Under the pieces are notes generated by a model that did not search any database, was not told where the DNA came from, and saw nothing but the letters and a program-made list of their open reading frames with translations. From Rickettsiales bacterium (GTDB taxonomy: Bacteria > Pseudomonadota > Alphaproteobacteria > Rs-D84 > CACZYB01), in NCBI GenBank assembly GCA_031263095.1, contig JAISGI010000018.1, positions 1 through 38,111 of the forward strand: 38,111 nucleotides of DNA, read 5' to 3'. Numbering within the stretch: position 1 is the first letter of the stretch; each line of letters begins with the position of its first letter. Shown here piece after piece: positions 24,677 through 33,153 of this stretch. A program made the translations under genes and the position numbers.

Positions 24677-25345
24677 ATGGGATACATCGCGCTTTTTTTG
24701 ATAATGATTGCAACGCCGGCCTGCGCCGAAGACGCGGCTCTCGCCGCCGAGAATAGGATGAACGGGGTCGAGGACGCGCTCTCTGCCTTGACCGCCAAGA
24801 TAGAAAAGGCCGAGTTCGACACCAAGGTCTTCAAACAGGAAACCGGCGCTCTCCTTAAAAACCTCTCGCTCCAGATGGACGAGGTTAAAAGGGACGCCGC
24901 CACCGCGAAACAGCGGCTCGAGGATGAGATAGACGAGCTTAAAAAGCAGAACGACGCCAAGGCCGCGCAAATCCAGACCCAGCCGGTAACGCCGCCGCCC
25001 TCGAAAAAGGCCAAGGGCGCGCCCAGGGGCATAATCGCGCTCGACAAGGACAGGGACGCCGCACCCACGCCCGCGCTCGAGTTCGAATCCGCGCTCGCCC
25101 TGTTCGACAAAAGGGATTTCGAGGCCGCCGCCGTCGCCTTCGCCGATAATATCGAACGCTCGCCCGAGGGTGCCCTGTTCTACAAGAACCTGTTCTACCT
25201 CGGCCTGTCGTTCAAGAACCTGGACAAGAAAGTCGAGGCCTGCCGCTCGTTCGACGCTATAATAAAGTCCGCGCCCGCCGCCGACGCCGATACCGCGACC
25301 CTTGCCGCCGCCGAGTATGAAAAATTGAAATGCGCGAAGAAATAG
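24677..25345 (+). CDS. cpoB: CpoB/YbgF-like cell division coordinator
   Basis: The 222-residue product begins with a signal peptide (MGYIALFLIMIATPACA). A long coiled coil (~25-95; DALSALTAKIEKAEF through LEDEIDELKKQ) trimerises such proteins. A proline-rich linker and C-terminal TPR-like helices follow (ALALFDKRDFEAAAVAFADNIERSP). In the family, CpoB links the Tol-Pal system to PBP1B during constriction. Usually it sits behind tolB-pal; here it is alone. The ATG at 24677 has AGGAGG 5 nt upstream; an in-frame ATG at 24659 overlaps the -10 and is disfavoured. Confidence 0.8.
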   Translation: MGYIALFLIMIATPACAEDAALAAENRMNGVEDALSALTAKIEKAEFDTKVFKQETGALLKNLSLQMDEVKRDAATAKQRLEDEIDELKKQNDAKAAQIQTQPVTPPPSKKAKGAPRGIIALDKDRDAAPTPALEFESALALFDKRDFEAAAVAFADNIERSPEGALFYKNLFYLGLSFKNLDKKVEACRSFDAIIKSAPAADADTATLAAAEYEKLKCAKK

Positions 25346-26064
25346 GCCTTTTGCGGTTTTTTATCTCCGTCGGAGCCGACGCCATGTTCTCCGACACGCC
25401 CGTTTCGCTCTATAACGTTGTCGAAAAGCCAAAGATACAGGCACAGCCACCGCAACCGCTTGCCGCCGTATCCGTTTCCGCCGCAACCGAGGAGGCCGAA
25501 AACCTCGCCGCCGCATGCACGAACCCGGCAGAGATTACAAAAGCGCTCGAGACATTCTCCGCCTGCCCGCTAAGGAAATTCGCAGGCTCCGCAATCGGCG
25601 GCATAGGCGCACCCGCGCCCAAAGTGCTTGTGCTGACCGAGGCTCCATCCTCCGCCGACGACGCGACCGGCAACGCGTATTCCGACGATTCGGGCGAGCT
25701 TTTGCGCCGCATGCTTGCAAGGGCGAACCTCTCGCTCGACACCGACACGTTCGCGCTCCCGTCTATAGCGTATAGGCCGCCCGGCGGCCGCCCGCCCACG
25801 GACGAGGAAATCGCGACGCTGAAACCGTTCCTGCTCCGCCATATAGAGCTCCTCAAACCTCGCGCGATATTTGCGCTTGGCCAGCTCCCCGCGCGCATGC
25901 TGCTTGCGACGGACGAGCCCATGGCAAACCTGCGGGGGCACTGGAGCGAGGCCGCGGGAACCCCGCTTATGCCGACATTCTCGCTCGCCCAGCTTCTGGC
26001 CAACCCCGAGGCAAGGAAAGCCACATGGGAGGACTTGCAACAAGTGCTTGACAAAATAATATAA
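25330..26064 (+). CDS. Uracil-DNA glycosylase family 4-like, degenerate active site
   Basis: This 244-residue protein has the alphaproteobacterial UDG layout: LLRFFISVGAD at the N terminus, a Pro/Ala linker, CPLRKFA at ~79-85, the first motif region (VLTEAPSSADD), YRPPGGRPPT, LLKPRAIFALG, and LRGHW. Key positions are changed. Motif A has EAPSS where EAPG is expected. The second motif reads PTFSLAQLL where family members have a FHPAYLL-type His. Only two cysteines (63 and 79) remain of the usual four iron-sulfur ligands. It may be inactive or altered in specificity. The start is kept at 25330, overlapping cpoB by 16 bp, because the first 20 residues fit the family. Confidence 0.75.
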   Translation: MREEIGLLRFFISVGADAMFSDTPVSLYNVVEKPKIQAQPPQPLAAVSVSAATEEAENLAAACTNPAEITKALETFSACPLRKFAGSAIGGIGAPAPKVLVLTEAPSSADDATGNAYSDDSGELLRRMLARANLSLDTDTFALPSIAYRPPGGRPPTDEEIATLKPFLLRHIELLKPRAIFALGQLPARMLLATDEPMANLRGHWSEAAGTPLMPTFSLAQLLANPEARKATWEDLQQVLDKII

Positions 26065-26075
26065 AGTTCTATAAT
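26048..26075 (+). promoter_or_regulatory. Promoter of the 26107 gene
   Basis: TTGACA (26048-26053), 16-nt spacer and TATAAT (26070-26075): consensus at both hexamers, overlapping the end of the UDG-like gene. The leader is ~25 nt and has GGAGG at 26097-26101. Confidence 0.85.
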
Positions 26076-26106
26076 TTTGTCTATAAACCTCGAAACGGAG
26101 GACAAA

Positions 26107-26304
26107 ATGAATATAATAGAAAAAGATCAGGCATCCGAGCTTCGTCGTATGTGCGCCAATAGGGAGCGCGCGTCCGTCGGTGTCTCGCCCTTCGCCAGGA
26201 TAAGGAATTTTATTATGCGCGAACGCAAAAGCGTAAGGCAGATAAACGAATTCTTCAACGATTTCCTTATACCTCAAATCAAACAGGACAGGTTGAAAAA
26301 GTAA
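26107..26304 (+). CDS. Small basic hypothetical protein
   Basis: The 65-residue product (MNIIEKDQASELRR...QDRLKK) is not recognised. The ATG at 26107 sits 5 nt after GGAGG and behind a consensus promoter, so it is likely to be well expressed. It is basic and helical, with IRNFIMRERKSVRQINEFF as a possible amphipathic or DNA-binding segment, and has no signal peptide. It has its own promoter between the UDG-like gene and mlaF. Confidence 0.75.
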   Translation: MNIIEKDQASELRRMCANRERASVGVSPFARIRNFIMRERKSVRQINEFFNDFLIPQIKQDRLKK

Positions 26305-26330
26305 AGCTGTACTTCCGCCCGTGGCTGTTG

Positions 26331-26336
26331 TATTAT
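26331..26336 (+). promoter_or_regulatory. mlaF -10 box (leaderless)
   Basis: TATTAT ends 7 nt before the mlaF ATG, with no room for a ribosome site. The -35 is poor (TGTACT at 17 nt). Confidence 0.45.
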
Positions 26337-26343
26337 TTCACCT

Positions 26344-27087
26344 ATGGAAAACGTCATCGAAATGAAGGGCGTCTACAAGTCCTACGGCACGAAACAGGTG
26401 CTAAAGGATTTCAACTTGACGCTCGCCAAGGGCGAATCCGTGGTCATGCTTGGGCCTTCGGGCGCCGGCAAGTCCGTTTCCACCCGCATAATGCTTGGGC
26501 TTGAAAGGACCGACCGGGGCAGGGTGTCTGTATTTGGCGAGGATTTGGCCAAATCCTCCGAGGAGGATATATTCCGCCTCAATAGGAAAATGGGCATGCT
26601 CTTCCAGAACGGCGCCCTGTTTGACAGCCTTAGCGTATGGGAGAATGTGGCCTTTTCCCTAATCCACAACGACGATATGAAGGATGCCGAGGCAAGGAAG
26701 CTCGCCATAGACAAGCTCTCGTCCGTCGGACTGGCGCCAAGCGTCGCCGACCTTATGCCCGCGCAGCTCTCCGGCGGAATGATAAAGCGCGCCGCCTTGG
26801 CACGCGCAATCGCCTCCGACCCCGAGGTTATATTCTTCGACGAGCCTACGACCGGCCTCGACCCCATAATGGGCGACCAGATAAGCGAGCTGATAGCAGG
26901 CCAGGTAAGCTCGCTTGGCGCGACCGCGTTCACGATAACCCACGACATCGCCTCCGCCATGATAATCGCAAGCCGCATAGTCATGTTGCACGAGGGAAGG
27001 ATAGTGTGGGAGGGCAAACCCGCCGATTTGCGCGCCCCCGGGAATAAAGTCGTTGCCGAATTCGTCGGCGCCCGCAAACCCTGTTGA
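26344..27087 (+). CDS. mlaF: MlaF-type lipid-asymmetry ABC ATPase
   Basis: This 247-residue ATPase has Walker A GPSGAGKSV at ~38-46, a Q-loop (MLFQNGALFDSLSVWENV), signature LSGGMIKRAALARA, Walker B VIFFDEPTTGLDP and the H-loop TITHD. The Q-loop region and the GLDPIMGDQI segment are typical of MlaF rather than other importers. It pairs with MlaE to energise phospholipid transport; the two genes are separated by about 3 kb and have independent leaderless promoters. Confidence 0.92.
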   Translation: MENVIEMKGVYKSYGTKQVLKDFNLTLAKGESVVMLGPSGAGKSVSTRIMLGLERTDRGRVSVFGEDLAKSSEEDIFRLNRKMGMLFQNGALFDSLSVWENVAFSLIHNDDMKDAEARKLAIDKLSSVGLAPSVADLMPAQLSGGMIKRAALARAIASDPEVIFFDEPTTGLDPIMGDQISELIAGQVSSLGATAFTITHDIASAMIIASRIVMLHEGRIVWEGKPADLRAPGNKVVAEFVGARKPC

Positions 27088-27102
27088 GCAAGCGTTTTTC
27101 TC

Positions 27103-27131
27103 TTGCATTTCCAAGCATTTTGGGCTATAAC
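27103..27131 (+). promoter_or_regulatory. trcR-rpoD promoter
   Basis: TTGCAT (27103-27108), 17-nt spacer and TATAAC (27126-27131). The leader is about 18 nt and carries AAGGA. Confidence 0.75.
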
Positions 27132-27154
27132 GTGCGCGATAACAAGGAACTTCG

Positions 27155-27697
27155 ATGACCGAAAAGATACTGATGCCGAAATCAACCGCCGTCTGGCTTA
27201 TCGACAATACCGCGCTAAGCTTCGCTCAGATTGCGGCGTTCTGTTCCATGCACCCGCTCGAGGTTCAGGCCCTTGCCGACCGTGACGAGGAGGAGTACGT
27301 TGTCGGCTTTTCCCCAATCCTCAACAACATGATAACGTGGGAGGATGTAAGGCGGTGCGAGGCCGACCCGAACGCGCGCCTGACCGTAAGCGACAGCCTC
27401 GAGGGGTTCATCAAGCAAAGCCGCAAGGTAAAATCCCGCTATACGCCCATGGCGCTTCGAGCCGGCCGCCCGGACGCCATACTCTGGCTGGTCAAGAACC
27501 ACCCCGAGCTTTCCGACGCCCAGATTTGCAAACTTGTTCGTACCACCAAAAACACGGTCGAGTCGATACGCAGCCGCACGCACAAGGCCATGGCCGACCT
27601 TACCCCGAAAAGCCCGATATTGCTCGAGATTTGCACCCAGGCCGATCTTCAGGCAGCAATCGACGCCGCCGACAAGAAAACGGCCAAGGCCGACTAG
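27155..27697 (+). CDS. trcR: Cell-cycle transcriptional regulator TrcR (DUF1013)
   Basis: This 180-residue protein matches the DUF1013 family. It begins LMPKSTAVWLIDNTALSFAQIAAFC, has a helix-turn-helix-like centre (DAILWLVKNHPELSDAQICKLVRTTKNTVESIR), and ends in a short helical tail. The family is restricted to alphaproteobacteria and is named for a role in cell-cycle transcription. Here it is the first gene of a pair with rpoD, 12 bp apart, so its level may be tied to the housekeeping sigma factor. Confidence 0.9.
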   Translation: MTEKILMPKSTAVWLIDNTALSFAQIAAFCSMHPLEVQALADRDEEEYVVGFSPILNNMITWEDVRRCEADPNARLTVSDSLEGFIKQSRKVKSRYTPMALRAGRPDAILWLVKNHPELSDAQICKLVRTTKNTVESIRSRTHKAMADLTPKSPILLEICTQADLQAAIDAADKKTAKAD

Positions 27698-27709
27698 GCA
27701 GGAGCGCTG

Positions 27710-29752
27710 ATGTTTTTCAAAAGAAAGCCGGCCCCCGCGCCAGAACAAAAAAAAGCTCCAGCCAGGGCTCCCGACGCCGCGGGCGATTTCCTGCTCAAGG
27801 GCCTGTCCGAAAATCTCCAGGTGCTTGTCGGTCGCGCGCGCGTCCGCGGATACATCGCCAAGGCCGAGGTGGATAACGCCTCCGCGCTCGACGGCCTAAG
27901 CCCCGAGGAGGCCGACGACGCCCTGGTTTTAATCTCCGAAATCGGCGTCACGGTCAAGGAGGAATACGGCGAGGACGACGAGATTTCGATAGGCGCCGAA
28001 GAGGACGCCGCCGCCCCGCCCGATGGCGAGCAGGACGAGGACGAGAACGTCTATGGCGTCGCCCGCGCAAAGGTCGAAAAATCCACCGCAATGAAAGAGT
28101 TCCTCGAAAGCCACCAGGAGGAAGAGGCCGTCTTCGTCGACCCCGGCTCCTCCGACCCCGTTCGCAACTACCTCCGCGCCATGGGCTCGATAGAGCTTTT
28201 CAGCCGCGCGGGCGAAATCGCCATAGCCAAGCGTATCGAAGCCGGCCGCAAGCTGATGATAGAGGGCCTGTGCGATTCTCCCATGACCATAAGGCGGATT
28301 TTGTCCTGGTACGCCGCCCTCGGGCGCGAGGAGATAATGCTCCGCGATATTATAAATTTGGACTTGATGTACGGCGACGCGTTCCTTGAAAAGGAATTCG
28401 AGGACGGCGAGGTCATCGCCCCCACGCCCGAGGAGGATGACGACGACGAAACCGAAACCGAGGACGGAGCCGAGTTCTACGAGGACGGCGGAAGCGTTTC
28501 GGTCTCCGCCATGGAGGCCTCGCTCCTGCCGGGCGTCATGGACATTTTCGCAAGCATAAAGCGCGTCTTTTCCCGCGTGGAGAAACTCGCCCAGACCAAG
28601 CCGCCCGCCCGCCAGAAGAACGAGCTCGCCAAATATATGGAGAAAAAGGCCCGGCTCTCCGAGGAGCTTGTCGCCTGCATGAGCCGCATAAAGCTCTCCG
28701 ACGCCAAGGTGGCCGAGGTCTTGGACGAAATGGTCGAGAAGAACCGGCGCATCCTCGCGCTCGAGGGACGCCTGCTCCGCCTCGCCGAAAACGCAAGGAT
28801 AAAGCGCGAGGAGTTCCTCTCCGTCTATTCTGAAACCGGCCTCACCGACGCGTGGATAAAGGGCCTTGCCAAAATGCCTGGCAAGAATTGGCAGCGCTTC
28901 GCGACCGTCCACATCGAGGAAATAAAAAAGATAAAGGCCGAGGTCGACAAAATCTCCGCCGAAACCGGCCTCCCGCTGGGCGAGTACAAGACCGTAGTCG
29001 AGGTCGTAAGGAAGGGCGAGCGCGAGGAGTCAAGGGCGAAAAAGGAGATGATAGAGGCCAACCTCCGCCTTGTCATTTCGATTGCGAAAAAATATACCAA
29101 TAGGGGCCTCCAGTTCCTCGACCTCGTTCAAGAGGGCAACATAGGCCTGATGAAGGCCGTGGACAAGTTCGAATACCGCCGCGGGTACAAATTCTCGACC
29201 TACGCTACTTGGTGGATACGCCAGGCTATCACGCGGAGCATTGCCGACCAGGCCCGCACCATCCGCATTCCGGTGCACATGATAGAGACTATAACCAAGC
29301 TCAAAAAGACCAGCCGCGTCATGATGCAGGACCTCGGCCGCGACCCCACGCCCGAGGAGCTCGCCAAAAAGATAAACATGCCCATCGAAAAGGTGCGCAA
29401 GGTCTTGCGCATCGCCAAGCCGCCGATTTCGCTTGAAACCCCGGTCGGCGACGACGAGGACAGCTCTTTCCGCGACTTTATCGAGGACAAGAACGTGGTC
29501 AAACCCCTCGACGCCGTGGTCAATTCCAATTTGCGCGAGATTACCTCCCAAGTCCTCTCGACCCTCACCCCGCGCGAGGAACGGGTGCTCCGCATGCGCT
29601 TCGGAATAGGCATGAACACCGACCATACGCTTGAGGAGGTCGGCAAGCAGTTCAGCGTCACTCGCGAACGCATAAGGCAAATCGAGGCCAAGGCCTTGAG
29701 GAAACTCAAACATCCCACCCGCGCCAAAAAGCTCCGCACTTTCGTGGAATAA
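27710..29752 (+). CDS. rpoD: RNA polymerase primary sigma factor RpoD
   Basis: This 680-residue sigma-70 has region 1.1 (~25-85), an acidic linker, region 1.2 from [18 protein letters not shown], and a long acidic non-conserved region. Region 2 is [32 protein letters not shown] with [20 protein letters not shown] for -10 recognition. Region 3 begins [11 protein letters not shown]. Region 4 ends [22 protein letters not shown] for -35 contact. It is full length. Promoters in this window fit its expected target, TTGAC(A/T)-17-TATAAT. It follows trcR by 12 bp with GGAG upstream. Confidence 0.97.
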   Translation: MFFKRKPAPAPEQKKAPARAPDAAGDFLLKGLSENLQVLVGRARVRGYIAKAEVDNASALDGLSPEEADDALVLISEIGVTVKEEYGEDDEISIGAEEDAAAPPDGEQDEDENVYGVARAKVEKSTAMKEFLESHQEEEAVFVDPGSSDPVRNYLRAMGSIELFSRAGEIAIAKRIEAGRKLMIEGLCDSPMTIRRILSWYAALGREEIMLRDIINLDLMYGDAFLEKEFEDGEVIAPTPEEDDDDETETEDGAEFYEDGGSVSVSAMEASLLPGVMDIFASIKRVFSRVEKLAQTKPPARQKNELAKYMEKKARLSEELVACMSRIKLSDAKVAEVLDEMVEKNRRILALEGRLLRLAENARIKREEFLSVYSETGLTDAWIKGLAKMPGKNWQRFATVHIEEIKKIKAEVDKISAETGLPLGEYKTVVEVVRKGEREESRAKKEMIEANLRLVISIAKKYTNRGLQFLDLVQEGNIGLMKAVDKFEYRRGYKFSTYATWWIRQAITRSIADQARTIRIPVHMIETITKLKKTSRVMMQDLGRDPTPEELAKKINMPIEKVRKVLRIAKPPISLETPVGDDEDSSFRDFIEDKNVVKPLDAVVNSNLREITSQVLSTLTPREERVLRMRFGIGMNTDHTLEEVGKQFSVTRERIRQIEAKALRKLKHPTRAKKLRTFVE

Positions 29753-29764
29753 AGCGGATTTTTC

Positions 29765-29793
29765 TTGATTTTGCGAACCGGTGTATGTATAAT
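29765..29793 (+). promoter_or_regulatory. rpsU promoter
   Basis: TTGATT (29765-29770), 17-nt spacer and TATAAT (29788-29793). Confidence 0.82.
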
Positions 29794-29801
29794 CTGCCAA
29801 A

Positions 29802-29828
29802 ATGAAAAGAGGTGATTTTATATGGTAA
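29802..29828 (+). CDS. Possible 8-codon upstream ORF overlapping rpsU
   Basis: An ATG at 29802 lies 8 nt after the -10 box, at the expected transcript start, and opens MKRGDFIW then TAA. Its stop overlaps the rpsU start (ATGGTAA). Its codons include the AGAGGTGA that is the rpsU ribosome site, so its translation could tune rpsU initiation. It may be a chance reading. Confidence 0.35.
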   Translation: MKRGDFIW

Positions 29829-30028
29829 AAGTTCTCGTGCGCGAGAATAACGTCGAGCAGGCGCTCCGCGTCCTAAAGAAAAAAGGGCAAAAGGAAGGGC
29901 TGCTTCGCGAGACGAAGGAACGCAAATACTTCGAAACCGGCACCGCCCGGCGCAAAAGGAAGAAGAACGAGGCCGTCCGCCGCGAGCGCAAGCGCATCGT
30001 CAAGGAGAAGCAGGTCTTGGGCTTCTAG
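29822..30028 (+). CDS. rpsU: 30S ribosomal protein S21
   Basis: This 68-residue basic protein is a typical bS21: [20 protein letters not shown] at the N terminus, RKYFETGTARRKRKKNEA in the middle and a basic tail. It binds near the 3' end of 16S rRNA and helps pairing with Shine-Dalgarno sequences. AGAGGTGA lies about 7 nt before the ATG. acpP follows with its own promoter. Confidence 0.97.
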   Translation: MVKVLVRENNVEQALRVLKKKGQKEGLLRETKERKYFETGTARRKRKKNEAVRRERKRIVKEKQVLGF

Positions 30029-30031
30029 GCC

Positions 30032-30060
30032 TTGACAACCTTGCCCGAACAGGGTAAAAT
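30032..30060 (+). promoter_or_regulatory. acpP promoter
   Basis: TTGACA (30032-30037), 17-nt spacer and TAAAAT (30055-30060), right after rpsU. AGAGG precedes the ATG at 30089. Confidence 0.8.
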
Positions 30061-30088
30061 CCAAAACGTAAAACCAAAGAGGAAAAAA

Positions 30089-30334
30089 ATGAGCGTATTT
30101 GAACAGGTAAAGAAGATAGTGGTCGAGAACCTTGGGGTCGAGGCCGACAAGGTAACCGAGAACGCCAGCTTCATAGAGGATCTGGGCGCCGACAGCCTCG
30201 ACACGGTCGAGCTTGTGATGGCCTTGGAGGAAGAGTTCGGCGTCGAAATTCCTGATGAAGAGGCCGAGAAGATTCTCAAGGTCTCCGACGCTGTGAAATA
30301 TATCGAGGCCCACGCCAAAAAAACCGACAAGTAA
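30089..30334 (+). CDS. acpP: Acyl carrier protein
   Basis: This 81-residue acidic four-helix protein carries the phosphopantetheine site [10 protein letters not shown] (Ser36). The start [17 protein letters not shown] fits the family, and AGAGG precedes the ATG at 30089, so an upstream in-frame extension from 30032 is rejected because it would include the promoter. It carries acyl chains in fatty-acid and lipid A synthesis. The usual neighbours fabD, fabG and fabF are absent. A strong terminator follows. Confidence 0.97.
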   Translation: MSVFEQVKKIVVENLGVEADKVTENASFIEDLGADSLDTVELVMALEEEFGVEIPDEEAEKILKVSDAVKYIEAHAKKTDK

Positions 30335-30356
30335 GTTTTATACGAAAATCAAACCG

Positions 30357-30388
30357 AAAAAAGGCCAGGGTTTCCCCGGTCTTTTTTT
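30357..30388 (+). terminator. Rho-independent terminator of acpP
   Basis: AAAAGGCCAGGG pairs with CCCCGGTCTTTT (one mismatch, one wobble) around a TTT loop and ends in a run of seven T. Confidence 0.85.
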
Positions 30389-30411
30389 CTGTCATTCCCG
30401 CACCTCCTCTT

Positions 30412-30569
30412 GTCATCCCCGCGCAGGCGGGGATCCGGTTGCCAACAGTGCCTGAATGTTTAGAAGAAGCAACCGGATTTGCTCGCTACGCTCGTCCCTG
30501 CGGGACCGCCTGCGTCCTTCGGACTCCGGCGTCGTTCCGCTTCGCTCCACCCGCCTCCGCGGAAATGAC
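30412..30569. repeat. Composite palindromic repeat, copy A
   Basis: Terminal inverted repeats are GTCATCCCCGC and GCGGAAATGAC, with an inner inverted repeat ATCCGGTTGC (30433-30442) and GCAACCGGAT (30469-30478). Bases 30412-30480 match 31633-31701 with few changes. Copy A has ~70 extra bases (30481-30550) that are themselves rich in short palindromes. A truncated GTCATTCCCGC unit lies just upstream at 30391. Nothing in the 30335-30724 gap looks coding. Confidence 0.85.
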
Positions 30570-30608
30570 AATACTATTGCTTTGATATTTAATTTTATTG
30601 TTATTTTC

Positions 30609-30658
30609 CCTGTGGTAAGCGGGAGATAACTTGAAAAGTTATCCTCGCTTTCCACAGG
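30609..30658. repeat. Hairpin repeat, copy 3
   Basis: CCTGTGG/CCACAGG outer stem, AAGCG/CGCTT middle stem, a bulged A and a GATAACTT/AAGTTATC core with GAA loop. It is separated from composite repeat A by ~40 bp that is also partly conserved beside copy B. Confidence 0.8.
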
Positions 30659-30673
30659 CTAAACAACTTATCC

Positions 30674-30702
30674 TTGCTTTCCATTATCTCTCGTCTTATA
30701 AT
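30674..30702 (+). promoter_or_regulatory. Promoter of the MORN-like lipoprotein
   Basis: TTGCTT (30674-30679), 17-nt spacer and TATAAT (30697-30702). Confidence 0.75.
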
Positions 30703-30724
30703 CTCCGCAGGAATGGAGGACAAG

Positions 30725-31624
30725 ATGAGACGCCTGATTCTGTTGATACTTCTGGCCGCCTGCGGCGAGGCTACCTACTCGCCCGACGATGTTCACTTGG
30801 CAACCATCGAGGGCAAGACCCTGTTGGTCGACAAGAAGGAGCGCCCCGTCTCTGGCCTCCTCGAACGCAAGGAAAACGGCGACAAGGTGGTGCTCAAGGT
30901 AAGGGACGGCGTAAAAATCTCCGAGCAGTTCTATAACGCCCGCGGCAAACTTGTAAGCGAGACCGAGTTCAGCCCCTACCGCGTCCGCGCGTTCTACCCC
31001 AACGGCAACCTGAAACGCGAAGCCGTCGAAGATCAGAGCAAACGCGAATCCTCCTCGCGCATTTACTATCTTGACGGCGGAGTGTTCAGCGAGCTTAAAT
31101 CCGTCCCCGGCGTCGGCCAGTCGCAAACGTTCTTCGACAAGGACGGCGGCGTAGTCTTGGCCACAAGCTCCGCCGACGATTCGAGCGATAAGTGCAACGA
31201 AGTCATCGGCCGCGCCATGTTCAGGGACGGCAAGGGCTTGCCCGCCCGCGGCCGCGTAGTGATAGGCAGCCCCGAGGCGCCAGCCGACCCCTCGATAATC
31301 TTCAACTTCAAGGAGGGCCGCGTCGACGGCGATATTACCTACATATCCGAGGTCTCGACCGAAACCGCACGGTACAAAAACTGCGACAAAGTGTACGGCA
31401 AGACCGTCCTTTCCGACGGCACCGAAACCGAAACGTTCGTCTTCAAGGCGCGCGGAAGCGTGGCAGTCCAGTACTTCCCCGGCCAGGCGCAGCCTTATAG
31501 GGTCGAGTGCAAGTACGCCGGCGAGGACAAGGACGGCACCCTGAACGTCTCCGGCCGCCTCGCCGAAACAATGGCCAAAAAGCTCGAGAAAAACCCGAAC
31601 GCTTTCGTTTGCCCGAGTTTATAG
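30725..31624 (+). CDS. Lipoprotein with MORN-2-like repeats
   Basis: The 299-residue product begins MRRLILLILLAACGE with an LAAC lipobox. GGAGG lies 5 nt upstream of the ATG at 30725; an in-frame ATG at 30713 is a possible alternative. Residues ~45-115 hold YwqK/MORN-2-like units (EQFYNARGKLVSETEF, RAFYPNGNLKREAV, IYYLDGGVFSELK), which usually form a beta-meander on the cell surface. The second half carries cysteines (DKCNEV, KNCDKV, VECKYA, FVCPSL) that may form disulfides. The gene is bracketed by direct copies of a composite repeat, so it may be a movable or recombining unit. Confidence 0.75.
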   Translation: MRRLILLILLAACGEATYSPDDVHLATIEGKTLLVDKKERPVSGLLERKENGDKVVLKVRDGVKISEQFYNARGKLVSETEFSPYRVRAFYPNGNLKREAVEDQSKRESSSRIYYLDGGVFSELKSVPGVGQSQTFFDKDGGVVLATSSADDSSDKCNEVIGRAMFRDGKGLPARGRVVIGSPEAPADPSIIFNFKEGRVDGDITYISEVSTETARYKNCDKVYGKTVLSDGTETETFVFKARGSVAVQYFPGQAQPYRVECKYAGEDKDGTLNVSGRLAETMAKKLEKNPNAFVCPSL

Positions 31625-31632
31625 TTCTCCCC

Positions 31633-31720
31633 GTCATCCCCGCGCAGGCGGGGATCCGGTTGCCCCAAGTGCCTGAATATTTAGAAGTAGCAACCGGATT
31701 TCCGCCTCCGCGGAAATGAC
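31633..31720. repeat. Composite palindromic repeat, copy B
   Basis: Short form of the element at 30412: the same GTCATCCCCGC start, the same GTTGCC...GCAACC inner palindrome and the same GCGGAAATGAC end, without the ~70-bp insert. The 40 bp from CCGCCTCCGC (31702) onward is identical to 30551-30590. Confidence 0.85.
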
Positions 31721-31754
31721 AATACTATTGCTTTGATATTTTGCTGTTATTATA

Positions 31755-31803
31755 CCTGTGGTATTAGTGTGCAACTCGCAGAGTTGTGCACGAATTCCAC
31801 AGG
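31755..31803. repeat. Hairpin repeat, copy 4
   Basis: The outer stem CCTGTGG/CCACAGG is kept, but the inside is replaced by GTGTGCAACTC/GAGTTGTGCAC around loop GCA. Two of these pairs are wobbles, so pairing is conserved while sequence is not. It lies between convergent genes, 5 bp after the DUF167 stop on the minus strand. Confidence 0.8.
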
Positions 31804-31808
31804 CAACT

Positions 31809-32033
31809 TCAAGTGCAACTGACTTCCACCCTTTTGTCCCGGCTTGAAAGCCCGGACACGATTCGCACGCAGGACTTTGGCACATCGTAATGTGCGGCCA
31901 AGAACAAGATTAAAGCCTCGTTCGCGCGCCCGTCCACAGCCACCGCACGCAAAGCGATCTTGACCCGCCCGCCATGCTCGCCGCAGAACCCCTCGCGCCG
32001 CGCTCCGGGCACTACGTGGAGGTCGAGTATCAT
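31809..32033 (-). CDS. DUF167 (YggU) family protein
   Basis: This 74-residue protein is a compact DUF167 member: LHVVPGARREGFCGEHGGRVKIALRAVAVDGRANEALILFLA covers most of the fold, and SGLSSRDKRVEV closes it. The biochemical role of the family is unknown. Its ATG directly follows the mreB stop with no gap, so it is cotranscribed and probably translationally coupled with mreB. The usual mreC and mreD are absent at this site. Confidence 0.9.
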   Translation of the reverse strand: MILDLHVVPGARREGFCGEHGGRVKIALRAVAVDGRANEALILFLAAHYDVPKSCVRIVSGLSSRDKRVEVSCT

Positions 32034-33135
<1,102 letters not shown>

Positions 33136-33153
33136 GGAAAACTTGCTTTTTAT

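Noticed and set aside
28852-29800. Open frames on the minus strand and other frames within rpoD
   Set aside because: They are shadows of high-GC sigma-factor coding sequence; all conserved sigma regions lie in the plus-strand frame.
31140-31520. Alternative frames within the MORN-like lipoprotein gene
   Set aside because: The signal peptide, lipobox, ribosome site and repeat motifs all lie in the 30725-31624 frame.
30412-31803. CRISPR array or insertion sequence
   Set aside because: There are only two long imperfect copies plus hairpins, with no regular spacer series and no transposase.
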